From NCBI GenBank assembly GCA_002353835.1, contig DEKL01000076.1, positions 1-6,492 of the forward strand: a stretch of DNA of 6,492 bases, given 5' to 3'. Positions 1 to 6,238 of the stretch are shown in pieces. How positions within the stretch are numbered: the stretch's first letter is position 1; every line of letters starts with the position of its first letter. The notes under the pieces were generated by a model that ran no database searches, was not told the DNA's origin, and saw nothing but the letters and a program-made list of their open reading frames with translations. This DNA is from Alphaproteobacteria bacterium UBA2723 (lineage in GTDB: Bacteria; Pseudomonadota; Alphaproteobacteria; RF32; CAG-239). A program made the translations under genes and the position numbers.

Positions 1-380
1 CGTTGTCTAAACTTTATGCCGAGCTTGGTGTTGATGATAGGCTTTATATGGTGATGGCTAAAGTTCAGGATTTTCTTTCTCCCGATGTTACAGATAAAAA
101 TGTTTCTTATAAAGAGGATCCGTATTTCGGGCTTTTTACCGGTGCGGTTTTGATGCGAAAGGCTTTATTTGATAAGGTCGGTCTGTTTGATGAAAGCGTG
201 CATACCGGAGAGATTATTGAGTTACAGCATAAAATGACAGATGCCGGTCTGCTGGTAAAAAAGCTTGATTTTACGGCAACTATGCGACGGATTCATGATA
301 CCAATTTCGGACGTACGGCTTCTAAACAAGAATTTCAAAATTATGCGGCGATTTTGCGTAAAAGATTGATGAAGAAATAA
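1..380 (+). CDS. Glycosyltransferase family 2-like protein, C-terminal part (5' end outside the window)
   Basis: The frame is open to the left edge, so only the last 125 or so residues are present. The TTG at base 3 is probably an internal leucine codon, not a start. The fragment reads like the acceptor-side half of a GT-A fold glycosyltransferase: an FTGAVLMRKALF stretch (about residues 45-56), then KVGLFDES (58-65), then a basic RRIHDTN (95-101). That order matches family-2 enzymes, which transfer a sugar from a nucleotide-sugar to a growing glycan in the cytoplasm. In typical relatives the segment after FDE carries a GED-type acidic motif; here it reads GEIIEL (69-74), so the usual aspartate is missing or displaced. 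Donor, acceptor and pathway cannot be told from this end. It is convergent with the minus-strand operon and followed by a hairpin and T-run about 80 bases downstream. Confidence 0.7.
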   Translation, partial: LSKLYAELGVDDRLYMVMAKVQDFLSPDVTDKNVSYKEDPYFGLFTGAVLMRKALFDKVGLFDESVHTGEIIELQHKMTDAGLLVKKLDFTATMRRIHDTNFGRTASKQEFQNYAAILRKRLMKK

Positions 381-408
381 ACATTATCTTTATTGAGGAA
401 ATCGCTTG

Positions 409-437
409 ACCTCGCTTACGCTCGGAGCGATGACGGG
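409..437 (+). repeat. Short intergenic repeat element, copy 1
   Basis: The stretch shares a skeleton with bases 6419-6451: CCTC, then CT, then CTCG, then a variable part and ATGACGG. The second copy is six bases longer inside the variable part. This copy contains a small inverted repeat, TCGCT (412-416) with AGCGA (426-430). Two divergent copies, both in gene-free sequence, suggest a dispersed intergenic element, but two copies alone are weak proof. Confidence 0.35.
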
Positions 438-457
438 GAAAGTGGGCATTTATGAAA

Positions 458-520
458 AGTTATCCATAGCCGCGTGAGCCCCTCTTAAGCTCAAACGCGC
501 GCTGTGGAGAACTTTTTTTT
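458..520 (+). terminator. Long imperfect hairpin followed by eight T's; candidate terminator of the glycosyltransferase gene
   Basis: The arm 458-479 pairs with 489-513: AGTT with AACT, TCCA with TGGA, CGCGT with ACGCG and GAGC with GCTC. The interruptions are one mismatch, one G-T wobble, one extra base and a two-base bulge. The right arm runs straight into a T-run at 513-520. Hairpin plus T-run on the plus strand is the layout of an intrinsic terminator and fits the gene ending at 380. The stem is longer and less regular than most terminators, so it could instead be a repeat element that also stops transcription. Confidence 0.45.
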
Positions 521-564
521 ATCATGTTATGGTTCTTTGCTGATTTAAGTGCGAAATCTATGGG

Positions 565-638
565 TAAGGCGCGGATAAAAATTTAAGGCGAAGTTTCTAA
601 CCTCGCCTTAAATTTTTATTCTTTCCTTCCGCGCCTTA
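565..638. terminator. Long two-part stem-loop, candidate bidirectional terminator
   Basis: An inner perfect 17-base stem pairs 575-591 with 603-619 around an 11-base loop. An outer 10-base stem pairs 565-574 with 629-638, leaving a nine-base bulge on the right side. The inner stem has an A-rich outer left flank, a GC core (AAGGCGA with TCGCCTT) and a T-rich right flank, so either strand would read as GC stem followed by T's. Lying between two converging genes, it is well placed to end both transcripts. Confidence 0.55.
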
Positions 639-640
639 AA

Positions 641-720
641 CGACCTTCGGTCGTCGGCTGCGCGCCGAGCGCCGCTACGCGCGGGGGTACTGCCCGTACG
701 GGGCGGGTGCCTTGGGCACC
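641..720. repeat. GC-rich string of small hairpins
   Basis: Several short perfect inverted repeats sit nearly end to end: CGACC/GGTCG (641-653, 3-base loop), TCGGC/GCCGA (654-668, 5-base loop), the palindrome CCCGTACGGG (693-702) and GGTGCC/GGCACC (706-720, 3-base loop). The block is 62/80 G+C and ends two bases before the stop codon of the minus-strand gene at 723. It may form the 3' end of the operon mRNA or be a composite palindromic repeat. Confidence 0.45.
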
Positions 721-722
721 GC

Positions 723-1160
723 TCACATTTCTATAAATTCATACTTCTCGTCGGCAATCTTTAATTCTTCGGCAATGGCTTCCTGCTCTGCCGCTATTTC
801 TGCCTCAATCTCTGCCTTCAAATCTATCTTTTTTGTGCTCTCTCTTTGTATTCTCTTAACTTGCCCGTGATTGCGTTTGGCTAAATCAAAAACATTACAT
901 ATCGGCTTAAACGGCTTAATCTCCGGTTTGGCACTTTCTTCTTCATCATCATTTTCTTCATTGGTGCTGTCTTCTTTGCTCGGAACACTTACCCACTCTA
1001 TCACTTCCACCGTTTCTTTCGGTAACGGTTGCTCGTTAATAAACTCAAGCACTTCCTTTAAATTTGTTCCTTCATCAACTTCCATAAAGATTTCTTCCGC
1101 ATTAGCACTAAATGGTGCGGCAAGTAATAATGCACTCAATACAACAATACTTTTTTTCAT
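723..1160 (-). CDS. Small acidic exported protein of unknown function, translationally coupled to tmk
   Basis: I do not recognise this 145-residue protein. It opens with a clear Sec signal peptide: basic MKK, a hydrophobic core (5-17) and a probable cut after ANA at residue 21. The mature part is strongly acidic (about 35 Asp/Glu against about 16 Lys/Arg), with an Asp/Glu-rich patch at about 62-75, a single cysteine at 88, and an Ala/Glu/Lys-rich helical tail (about 108-140) that looks coiled-coil-like. It has no visible catalytic motif or membrane anchor. The start is firm: its ATG overlaps the tmk stop as ATGA, with a strong ribosome site (AAGGAGG at 1168-1174) seven bases upstream. It is the last gene of the rlpA-dac-tmk operon. 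A periplasmic structural or adaptor role is only a guess. Confidence 0.75.
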   Translation of the reverse strand: MKKSIVVLSALLLAAPFSANAEEIFMEVDEGTNLKEVLEFINEQPLPKETVEVIEWVSVPSKEDSTNEENDDEEESAKPEIKPFKPICNVFDLAKRNHGQVKRIQRESTKKIDLKAEIEAEIAAEQEAIAEELKIADEKYEFIEM

Positions 1161-1816
1161 TGTCTTTCCTCCTTATGTTGGTGTGCCTCATACGCCTTAA
1201 TAATATCATCACGGACTTTAGATACTTCCTGCGCCGCATTTATTACGATAAAACGCTCGGGCTCTTTCTTTGCCAGCTCTAAATAGCCGTTTCTTAACCG
1301 TTCATGGAAAGAGATATCCGCTTTTTCAAAACGTAATTCCTTGTTTTCCATACCTTGGGCTTTTTTGAAACTACGCTCTAAACCCTCTTTGACATCAATA
1401 TCCAATAAGAATGTTATATCCGGTTTAAAATCTCCGGCAACAACTTTGTACAACGTATCCATAACTTCCGTGTTTTTAAATTTTGCCGCGCCGTAATATT
1501 GATAGGCAATGGTGGAATCGTTAAACCGGTCTGATAAGACAACCTTGCCTTCCTTTAATGCCGGAAAGACAATTTTGGTTAAGTTTATTCTTCTGTCTGC
1601 GTAAAAAAGTAATGTTTCGGTTATTTCATCAAATTTGTCTTTGTCACCTTCAACCAGTAATCTTCTGATTTCTTTGCCGACTTCGGTGGCACCAGGCTCT
1701 CTGGTTAATACCACTTCTTTGCCGCTATTTGCTAAATATTCGGCAAATAACTTTAATTGTGTGGATTTACCACTGCCTTCGCCGCCTTCAAATGTGATGA
1801 AATGACCTTCTTTCAT
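1157..1816 (-). CDS. tmk: Thymidylate kinase (dTMP kinase)
   Basis: This cytoplasmic enzyme phosphorylates dTMP to dTDP with ATP, the step feeding both the de novo and salvage routes to dTTP. With the start at 1816 it is 219 residues, normal for the family. Visible motifs are the P-loop GGEGSGKST (11-19), TREPG (38-42) for dTMP binding, LLFYADR (69-75), SDRF (95-98, the DRY/DRF motif), LLDID (137-141) and a LID-like stretch at about 145-165. The frame stays open further upstream to an ATG at 1852 inside dac, but the 1816 start sits just before the conserved HFITFEGGEG strand and one base after the dac stop (TAG-C-ATG), so it is preferred. A weak GAGAAAG ribosome site lies in the end of dac. 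Translation is probably coupled on both sides, since its own TGA overlaps the next gene's ATG. Confidence 0.95.
   Translation of the reverse strand: MKEGHFITFEGGEGSGKSTQLKLFAEYLANSGKEVVLTREPGATEVGKEIRRLLVEGDKDKFDEITETLLFYADRRINLTKIVFPALKEGKVVLSDRFNDSTIAYQYYGAAKFKNTEVMDTLYKVVAGDFKPDITFLLDIDVKEGLERSFKKAQGMENKELRFEKADISFHERLRNGYLELAKKEPERFIVINAAQEVSKVRDDIIKAYEAHQHKEERQ
1168..1174 (-). promoter_or_regulatory. Strong ribosome binding site of the small exported protein
   Basis: On the minus strand this reads AAGGAGG, seven bases before the ATG at 1160. It is the closest match to the anti-Shine-Dalgarno sequence seen in the operon and lies inside the last codons of tmk. This is the main evidence that the downstream small gene is translated. 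Confidence 0.8.
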
Positions 1817-1817
1817 G

Positions 1818-2981
1818 CTATTCTTTCTCAGCTTTTTTGTTACCGAATACAAAGTATTTTAAGTTTTCTATGAAACGGCTGACAAAACCGATTTGAGCAA
1901 CATCTTCCTTGGCAACAATCGGTAATTTTTCTTTGACTTTGCCGTCATACATTAACTCTATTTCGCCTAACTTATCGCCTTTGGCAATCGGTGCTTTGAC
2001 CGGTGTGTTGTAAACAATTTTGGCGCCGTATTTATTCTTTTTGCTCTTTTTTACCGTACGCACAATTTTTTCGGGAACAACGATATCTACCGTCGGCAAG
2101 GCGCCATACCATACCGGTACGGTGGCAACGATTTGATTTTTGTTGAAAAACTTGTAGTTTTCATAGTGCGAAAATCCCCAAGTCATCAATGCTTCACTTT
2201 CTTCAGAACGTTCTTTGTTGCTTGATAACCCTGCCACAACTTCTATCAAACGTCTGTCCCCTCTGACGGCGGAAGCGGTTAAGCAGAAGCCGGCTTCGTC
2301 GGTATGTCCGGTCTTTAAGCCGTCGGCACCTTTTAAGGTATAAAGTAACGGGTTACGGTTACCTTGCTTAATGCCGTTATAGGTAAATTCTTTTTGCTTG
2401 AATATCGGATAATATTCCGGAAATTCTTGGATGATGTGGCGGGCTAATATTGCCAAATCTTCTGCGGAAATTTTATGTTCCGGATGCGGTAAACCGGTCG
2501 CATTTTCAAAATGGGCATTTTTTAAGCCGATTTTTTCGGCTGTTTCGTTCATGATAGCAGCAAATTCTTCTTCAGAACCGGCAATGTTTTCGGCAACCAC
2601 GATACAGGCATCATTACCGGACTGGATTAAGATACCTTTTAACAGGTCTTCAACTTTAACTTCTTGGTCTATCTTTAAAAACATGGTAGAACCACCGGAA
2701 GCCGCGCCACCCTTGCGCCATGCTTTTTCACTGACGGTAAAGGTATCTTCTAAAGAAACGTCACCTTCTTTGATTTTGTTTAACAACACATAAACCGTCA
2801 TCAACTTACTCATGGATGCCGGTGCAATTTTTTCCTGATGATTTTTGGTAAACAAATAAGCACCGGTGTCAAAATCTATCAAAATCGCATTTTTGGCGGC
2901 AGTTTCAAAAGCGTTTGCACAATGCACAAAAGCCAGCATGGAAATGCCGGCCGTTAATGTTAATAATTTTCCGTTATTCAT
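1818..2981 (-). CDS. D-alanyl-D-alanine carboxypeptidase, PBP5/DacA-DacC-DacF family
   Basis: This penicillin-binding protein removes the terminal D-alanine from peptidoglycan pentapeptides in the periplasm, limiting cross-linking. The 387-residue product begins with a signal peptide cut probably after ANA at residue 24. All three active-site motifs of the family are in order: SMSK (56-59) with the nucleophilic Ser56 and Lys59, SGN (121-123) and KTG (223-225). A beta-rich C-terminal domain follows (about 275-360), then a short stretch, VSRFIENLKYFVFG (367-380), ending in a charged tail. It could be the amphipathic helix that holds PBP5 relatives on the inner membrane. The start at 2981 has AGGAG upstream on the minus strand, overlapping the region just after the rlpA stop (18-base gap). 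Operon position between rlpA and tmk is common in alphaproteobacteria. The exact paralogue name cannot be fixed from sequence alone. Confidence 0.95.
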   Translation of the reverse strand: MNNGKLLTLTAGISMLAFVHCANAFETAAKNAILIDFDTGAYLFTKNHQEKIAPASMSKLMTVYVLLNKIKEGDVSLEDTFTVSEKAWRKGGAASGGSTMFLKIDQEVKVEDLLKGILIQSGNDACIVVAENIAGSEEEFAAIMNETAEKIGLKNAHFENATGLPHPEHKISAEDLAILARHIIQEFPEYYPIFKQKEFTYNGIKQGNRNPLLYTLKGADGLKTGHTDEAGFCLTASAVRGDRRLIEVVAGLSSNKERSEESEALMTWGFSHYENYKFFNKNQIVATVPVWYGALPTVDIVVPEKIVRTVKKSKKNKYGAKIVYNTPVKAPIAKGDKLGEIELMYDGKVKEKLPIVAKEDVAQIGFVSRFIENLKYFVFGNKKAEKE

Positions 2982-2999
2982 TGTTTTGAGGTCTCCTTT

Positions 3000-3878
3000 T
3001 TAACCTTCTATAATTGTCACATCGGCGTGACCATAGTCTAATACCTGGTCTAAAATCTGCAAGGCTTCGTTACGGCTTTGGTAGGCACCTAAGCGAACAC
3101 GATAAACACCATTCGGATTTAAGTATGCTTCATCAATACTGACATTGCCGAAACGTTGCATACTGGCGGCCATTTCTTGGGCTTTGGATAAGTCTGAAAA
3201 AGCACCGACTTGCACAAAATATGTGCCGCTTGCTTGCGGGGCGGTATTTTGTGTCGGTTGCGGGGTCGCTGCGGCGGTCTTAACCGGTTCGGCTTTCTTG
3301 GTGGCAGCGCCGTATTGAACCGCTTTGTTGGTAGATTTTGACTTGTTATTGGCAGCAAGCATAGCCTCTTTTAAGGCTTTACTTTCTTTGGCCATAATTT
3401 CAACTTTAACACGAGCGGTTCCCTGCATCTTGTAGCCTAAGAGTTCTGCACCTTTTTGAGATAAGTCAATAATTCTGTTTTTAACATACGGTCCGCGATC
3501 ATTCACACGGGCAATGATAGATTTGCCGTTTTCCAAATTGGTAACGCGAACGATAGACGGTAACGGTAACGTGCGGTGAGCGGCGGTAATGGCATGCATA
3601 TTGTAGATTTCGCCGTTTGCCGTACGCTTATTATGAAAATCAGAGCCATACCAAGAGGCCATGCCGGTTTCAGAATAGTTATAATCTTCGCGCGGGGTGT
3701 ATCGTTGACCTAATGCGGTGTATGTGTTGCCGACTTTATACACGCCACCTTCTTCTTTGATGGCTGTAACTTCTTCATCCAAACTTTCATATTGAATTTT
3801 TTTGGTAGAGGAGCAGGCGCTGAGTAACATCATCAGTGCGCAGCCTAATAAGAATTTTTTATTATAAGGTCTCATCAT
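3000..3878 (-). CDS. rlpA: RlpA: septal lytic transglycosylase lipoprotein with SPOR domain
   Basis: RlpA cleaves glycan strands stripped of peptides and helps daughter cells separate. It is an outer-membrane lipoprotein brought to the septum by its SPOR domain. The 292-residue product starts with a lipoprotein signal whose lipobox is LSAC (19-22), making Cys22 the lipidated residue. The double-psi beta-barrel runs about 70-162 with GMASWYG (72-78), TANGE (86-90), AAHRTLP (99-105) and ARVNDRGPY (123-131). His101 and Asp127 match the catalytic pair described in the Pseudomonas enzyme. An Ala/Thr/Pro/Lys-rich linker (about 165-217) leads to the SPOR domain (about 218-290, FVQVGAF and YRVRLGAY). 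The reading frame starts MM; AAGGA lies seven bases before the first ATG, so 3878 is used, though 3875 is possible. First gene of the minus-strand operon, divergent from the plus-strand pair. Confidence 0.95.
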   Translation of the reverse strand: MMRPYNKKFLLGCALMMLLSACSSTKKIQYESLDEEVTAIKEEGGVYKVGNTYTALGQRYTPREDYNYSETGMASWYGSDFHNKRTANGEIYNMHAITAAHRTLPLPSIVRVTNLENGKSIIARVNDRGPYVKNRIIDLSQKGAELLGYKMQGTARVKVEIMAKESKALKEAMLAANNKSKSTNKAVQYGAATKKAEPVKTAAATPQPTQNTAPQASGTYFVQVGAFSDLSKAQEMAASMQRFGNVSIDEAYLNPNGVYRVRLGAYQSRNEALQILDQVLDYGHADVTIIEG

Positions 3879-3898
3879 TTTTTATTCCTTTGCACGTT

Positions 3899-3926
3899 AA
3901 TCTACTCTTTTTTTAAGAGTTGTAAA
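3899..3926 (-). promoter_or_regulatory. Candidate promoter of the rlpA-dac-tmk operon
   Basis: Read on the minus strand there is TTTACA (3926-3921), a 16-base spacer and TAGATT (3904-3899), about 20 bases before the rlpA start. The first box matches TTGACA at five of six places and the second matches TATAAT at four of six. The spacer contains a six-base inverted repeat, ACTCTT (3904-3909) with AAGAGT (3915-3920), which could be an operator. Sigma factor use is inferred only from the boxes. Confidence 0.4.
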
Positions 3927-3933
3927 GCGCTAT

Positions 3934-3946
3934 TGATAAGTTATCA
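3934..3946. promoter_or_regulatory. 13-base palindrome TGATAAGTTATCA in the divergent promoter region
   Basis: The arms TGATAA and TTATCA are perfectly symmetric around one G. The site lies eight bases upstream of the minus-strand -35 candidate and about 28 bases upstream of the plus-strand -35 box, so a dimeric regulator here could act on both transcripts. No regulator gene is present in the window, and its identity is unknown. Confidence 0.35.
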
Positions 3947-3974
3947 GCCGCTCTTAGTTTCTCTTAAAAAAATT

Positions 3975-4002
3975 TTGACAATTACAAACTTTGTTTTATT
4001 AT
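3975..4002 (+). promoter_or_regulatory. Sigma70-type promoter of the exported protein-holB pair
   Basis: A perfect TTGACA (3975-3980) is followed by a 16-base spacer and TATTAT (3997-4002). A start of transcription near 4009 would give a leader of roughly 35 bases before the ATG at 4043. An overlapping alternative -10, TATATT at 4000-4005, has a less usual 19-base spacer. This is the best promoter in the window. Confidence 0.65.
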
Positions 4003-4027
4003 ATTCACAAAATCCTTAACAAAAAGT

Positions 4028-4033
4028 AAGGGA
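4028..4033 (+). promoter_or_regulatory. Ribosome binding site that decides the start of the 385-residue protein
   Basis: AAGGGA at 4028-4033 directly touches an ATG at 4034, which is too close to serve it, but lies nine bases before the in-frame ATG at 4043. The second ATG is therefore the more likely start. Choosing it also puts the hydrophobic signal core closer to the N terminus. Confidence 0.6.
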
Positions 4034-4042
4034 ATGGGAATT

Positions 4043-5200
4043 ATGGGAAATAAAAATCTGATATTTTATGTTGTTTTTTCGGTTTTAGCGTTGTTATCAA
4101 CAAAAGCTTCGGCTGTGGTCGCAACATTAAACGAAGAAGATGAGGCGATGTTTTATGATGACGGCAAAAGTGCTGAAATTGTTGCTAAACCTCCGGTTTT
4201 TGAAGTCATAGATGAAATTGTTGATGAAAACGGTGTGGTTGTTAAAGAAAGAACAATGAAAGTTCCTTCACGCGGGGTACCGCTTTACGGGGTTGCCGTG
4301 CCGGATGAAATTAACGCGCGCGCCGTGGAATATTTGGAAGACGAGGAGGAAGATGACCCATCGGTGATTTTATTGCATGCCGATACACCGCGCAGTACCA
4401 TGTATCCTATCGGTTCCGAACGGGAGAGGATGGAAAAAGGAAGATATGAAGCGTATGACCCGTTTTTAAGAAAGAAAATGTTTAAATCACCGGAACAACT
4501 GGCACGCGAAGCACAGATTAAAGCTTACAGAGAGGCGGTTAATGAGTGTGTAGATAGTCGCAAAGACCAGCTTGATATGGAAATCGGTCTGTTAGACTAT
4601 GAAGATTTATACAAGACCACGGCTTATCTTTCCGAAACAATGAGTGCTATTGAGCAATGTTATGACGGGCTCGGGATGGATATTATTGATGATTTGTATG
4701 ACGGCGATAATGAGGTCTTGCGTGACTATAATCGCCATGCGGCAAATTATCGGGTTAAGAGCAGTGATGTTACCTTTGCGCCGAAATATTGCAAAGAAAA
4801 TTGTTCGGTTTCAGCCGTTGCCGCATTGCAAATGGAAAAGTTCGGCGAATATAAGAATTATCTCTTAGAGCTTTTGGACAAGGCGCCGAAAATACCGCAA
4901 AAAGATTTGCCGATGGTTGAAGATGAGGTTGTTGTTAGTGATGATGTTGTTATATATGACAACAAGCCGGCAGAAGCGGTTTTAGCCGGTGATAACCGCG
5001 GGTATGTTTCAACGCCTAAAAACGGGGTAAGACCGGATGCTATTCGTATTCGTGATGAAAACGGTAAGGAAAGAATTGTGCGTTGGCACCCGACCGGTAA
5101 TCAGAATACGACGGCAACACCGAACCGTGTTATCAGAGCGCAGAGGGCGGCTGAAAATATTGAAGAAGATGTCCCTTATATTGACGAATCGGAGTTTTAG
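4043..5200 (+). CDS. Exported acidic protein of unknown function, co-transcribed with holB
   Basis: I do not recognise this protein. From the ATG at 4043 it has 385 residues (388 from 4034). It begins with a Sec signal peptide: MGNK, a hydrophobic core (6-18) and a probable cut after ASA at residue 24. The mature chain is very acidic, with Asp/Glu clusters at 31-40, 55-62 and 98-105. A charged, probably helical middle (about 150-280) contains all four cysteines, C169, C206, C250 and C254. The last two form CKENC, and their placement would allow two disulfides in the periplasm. The tail (about 290-385) looks low-complexity or disordered and has an IRIRDENGKERIVRWHP stretch (334-350). There is no transmembrane segment after the signal and no catalytic motif I can name. 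Its stop is immediately followed by the holB ATG (TAGATG), so the two are surely one transcript, yet they act in different compartments. Confidence 0.8.
   Translation: MGNKNLIFYVVFSVLALLSTKASAVVATLNEEDEAMFYDDGKSAEIVAKPPVFEVIDEIVDENGVVVKERTMKVPSRGVPLYGVAVPDEINARAVEYLEDEEEDDPSVILLHADTPRSTMYPIGSERERMEKGRYEAYDPFLRKKMFKSPEQLAREAQIKAYREAVNECVDSRKDQLDMEIGLLDYEDLYKTTAYLSETMSAIEQCYDGLGMDIIDDLYDGDNEVLRDYNRHAANYRVKSSDVTFAPKYCKENCSVSAVAALQMEKFGEYKNYLLELLDKAPKIPQKDLPMVEDEVVVSDDVVIYDNKPAEAVLAGDNRGYVSTPKNGVRPDAIRIRDENGKERIVRWHPTGNQNTTATPNRVIRAQRAAENIEEDVPYIDESEF
5191..5194 (+). promoter_or_regulatory. Ribosome binding site of holB inside the end of the upstream gene
   Basis: GGAG at 5191-5194 is six bases before the holB ATG at 5201 and lies in the last codons of the exported-protein gene. 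With the abutting TAG-ATG, this points to translational coupling of the two genes. Confidence 0.6.
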
Positions 5201-6238
5201 ATGACAACCGCTTTGTCGCCTGCCGAAAATGCTTATCTTATTGGGCATGATGAAGAAATTAAATTGTTTCTTTCCGCTTATAATGCGGGGGCGCTTCATC
5301 ATGGTTGGCTGATATGCGGTGATGAGGGTATCGGCAAAGCGACACTGGCTTATAAAATTGCTCGTTTTTTACTTTCGGCTAAGGCTAATGAAACATATTC
5401 TTCTTTGGATATTGATACCAACAGTCCGGTCTTTGCCCAGGTGGCACAAAAATCGCATCCGGATTTTAAGGTTTTGGAGCGAGATTTCACCGATACCGAT
5501 AAAAAGAAATTGATTAAAGCCATCAACCAAGGCGAAGAGATTGATGACGATATGTTGCAGGGCTTAAAGCGTTCCAGCGTGATTAAAGTTGATGATGTGC
5601 GCAACGTTGTTTCTTTTTTAACGAAAAAATCTTTTAATGACAGTTGGCGCGTGGTGATTGTGGATAGCACAGATGATTTGAATACCTCGTCGGCAAATGC
5701 CCTCTTAAAAGTTTTGGAAGAACCGCCGGCTAAAAGTATTTTATTGCTTATTTCGCATAATCCGGGGCGCTTACTCCCGACCATTCGTTCCCGTTGTGCC
5801 AAGCTTACCTTGAAAGGCTTAAAAGATGAAGAAGTTGCTTCGCTTTTAAGGCGCTATATGCCGGATTTGGCCGAGAAAAATGTTAAACAATTGGCACATC
5901 TTGCTGGTGGCAGTATCGGACGTGCGCTTCGTTATGCCGAAAATGATGCGCTTGATATGTACGAGCGGATTCAGAAAATTTGCTATGCCGGTACCAAATG
6001 TGACGGAGCTTTGATGGTGGAGTTGGCAAATGAAGCCGCGGCTGATGAAGATGTGTGGGATTTATTTGCTGAGCTTATCTGCCGGTTTGCGCGCGAAACA
6101 TTGCCGGATTCTGCTCATCCTGATGATTTTTATGTTGCCTACGAGGAAACGCTTAAAATTTTAGATGAAACCGTGCGCCTTAATATGGATAAAAAGCAGG
6201 CGGCGTTGCAAATTCTTTCTTCTTTTACTTCTTGCTAA
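5201..6238 (+). CDS. holB: DNA polymerase III delta' subunit (clamp loader)
   Basis: Delta' is a rigid AAA+ subunit of the clamp loader that, with delta and tau/gamma, opens the beta ring and loads it on primed DNA. At 345 residues it is of normal size. Features in order are GHDEEIKLF (15-23), a P-loop-like CGDEGIGKATLAY (39-51), a Walker-B-region strand VVIVDSTDDLN (151-161), NALLKVLEEPP (166-176), the sensor-1 region LLLISHNPGRLLPTIRSRC (181-199) carrying the SRC motif that reaches the neighbouring ATP site, and the helical AGGSIGRAL segment (235-243). The four-cysteine zinc module of the E. coli protein is absent; residues about 65-125 instead hold an acidic/basic insertion, as I expect for alphaproteobacteria. 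In related genomes holB often follows tmk; here it is on the opposite strand beyond rlpA, behind an exported protein gene. Confidence 0.92.
   Translation: MTTALSPAENAYLIGHDEEIKLFLSAYNAGALHHGWLICGDEGIGKATLAYKIARFLLSAKANETYSSLDIDTNSPVFAQVAQKSHPDFKVLERDFTDTDKKKLIKAINQGEEIDDDMLQGLKRSSVIKVDDVRNVVSFLTKKSFNDSWRVVIVDSTDDLNTSSANALLKVLEEPPAKSILLLISHNPGRLLPTIRSRCAKLTLKGLKDEEVASLLRRYMPDLAEKNVKQLAHLAGGSIGRALRYAENDALDMYERIQKICYAGTKCDGALMVELANEAAADEDVWDLFAELICRFARETLPDSAHPDDFYVAYEETLKILDETVRLNMDKKQAALQILSSFTSC

Larger units (their letters stand above)
381..722. other. Convergent intergenic region rich in inverted repeats, no gene seen
   Basis: This 342-base gap separates the end of the glycosyltransferase gene from the end of the minus-strand operon. 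I see no open frame with a plausible start and ribosome site on either strand. It holds, in order, a small repeat element (409-437), a long imperfect hairpin with a T-run (458-520), a second long hairpin (565-638) and a GC-rich hairpin string (641-720). Base composition shifts sharply: 62 of the 80 bases at 641-720 are G or C, against clearly AT-leaning flanks. Confidence 0.8.

Noticed and set aside
458..720. Replication origin or CRISPR array
   Set aside because: Only two imperfect DnaA-like boxes and no equal-length repeats with spacers; the hairpins differ from each other.
871..1200. Plus-strand open frame of 109 codons, Ser/Leu rich
   Set aside because: It is antisense to the small exported protein and the tmk end. 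Its serine-rich text is the complement of the acidic codons, and it has no ribosome site.
1817..1852. Longer tmk start at 1852
   Set aside because: It would add 12 residues not typical of the family and overlap dac by 35 bases; the ATG at 1816 sits one base after the dac stop.
2431..2793. Plus-strand open frame of 120 codons
   Set aside because: Fully antisense to the carboxypeptidase gene, whose three active-site motifs prove the other strand codes.
2900..2925. Lipobox at Cys21 of the carboxypeptidase
   Set aside because: The residues before the cysteine (FVH) do not fit the lipobox, and a normal ANA cleavage site follows.
5350..5802. Minus-strand open frame of 150 codons
   Set aside because: Antisense shadow of holB with no family features.
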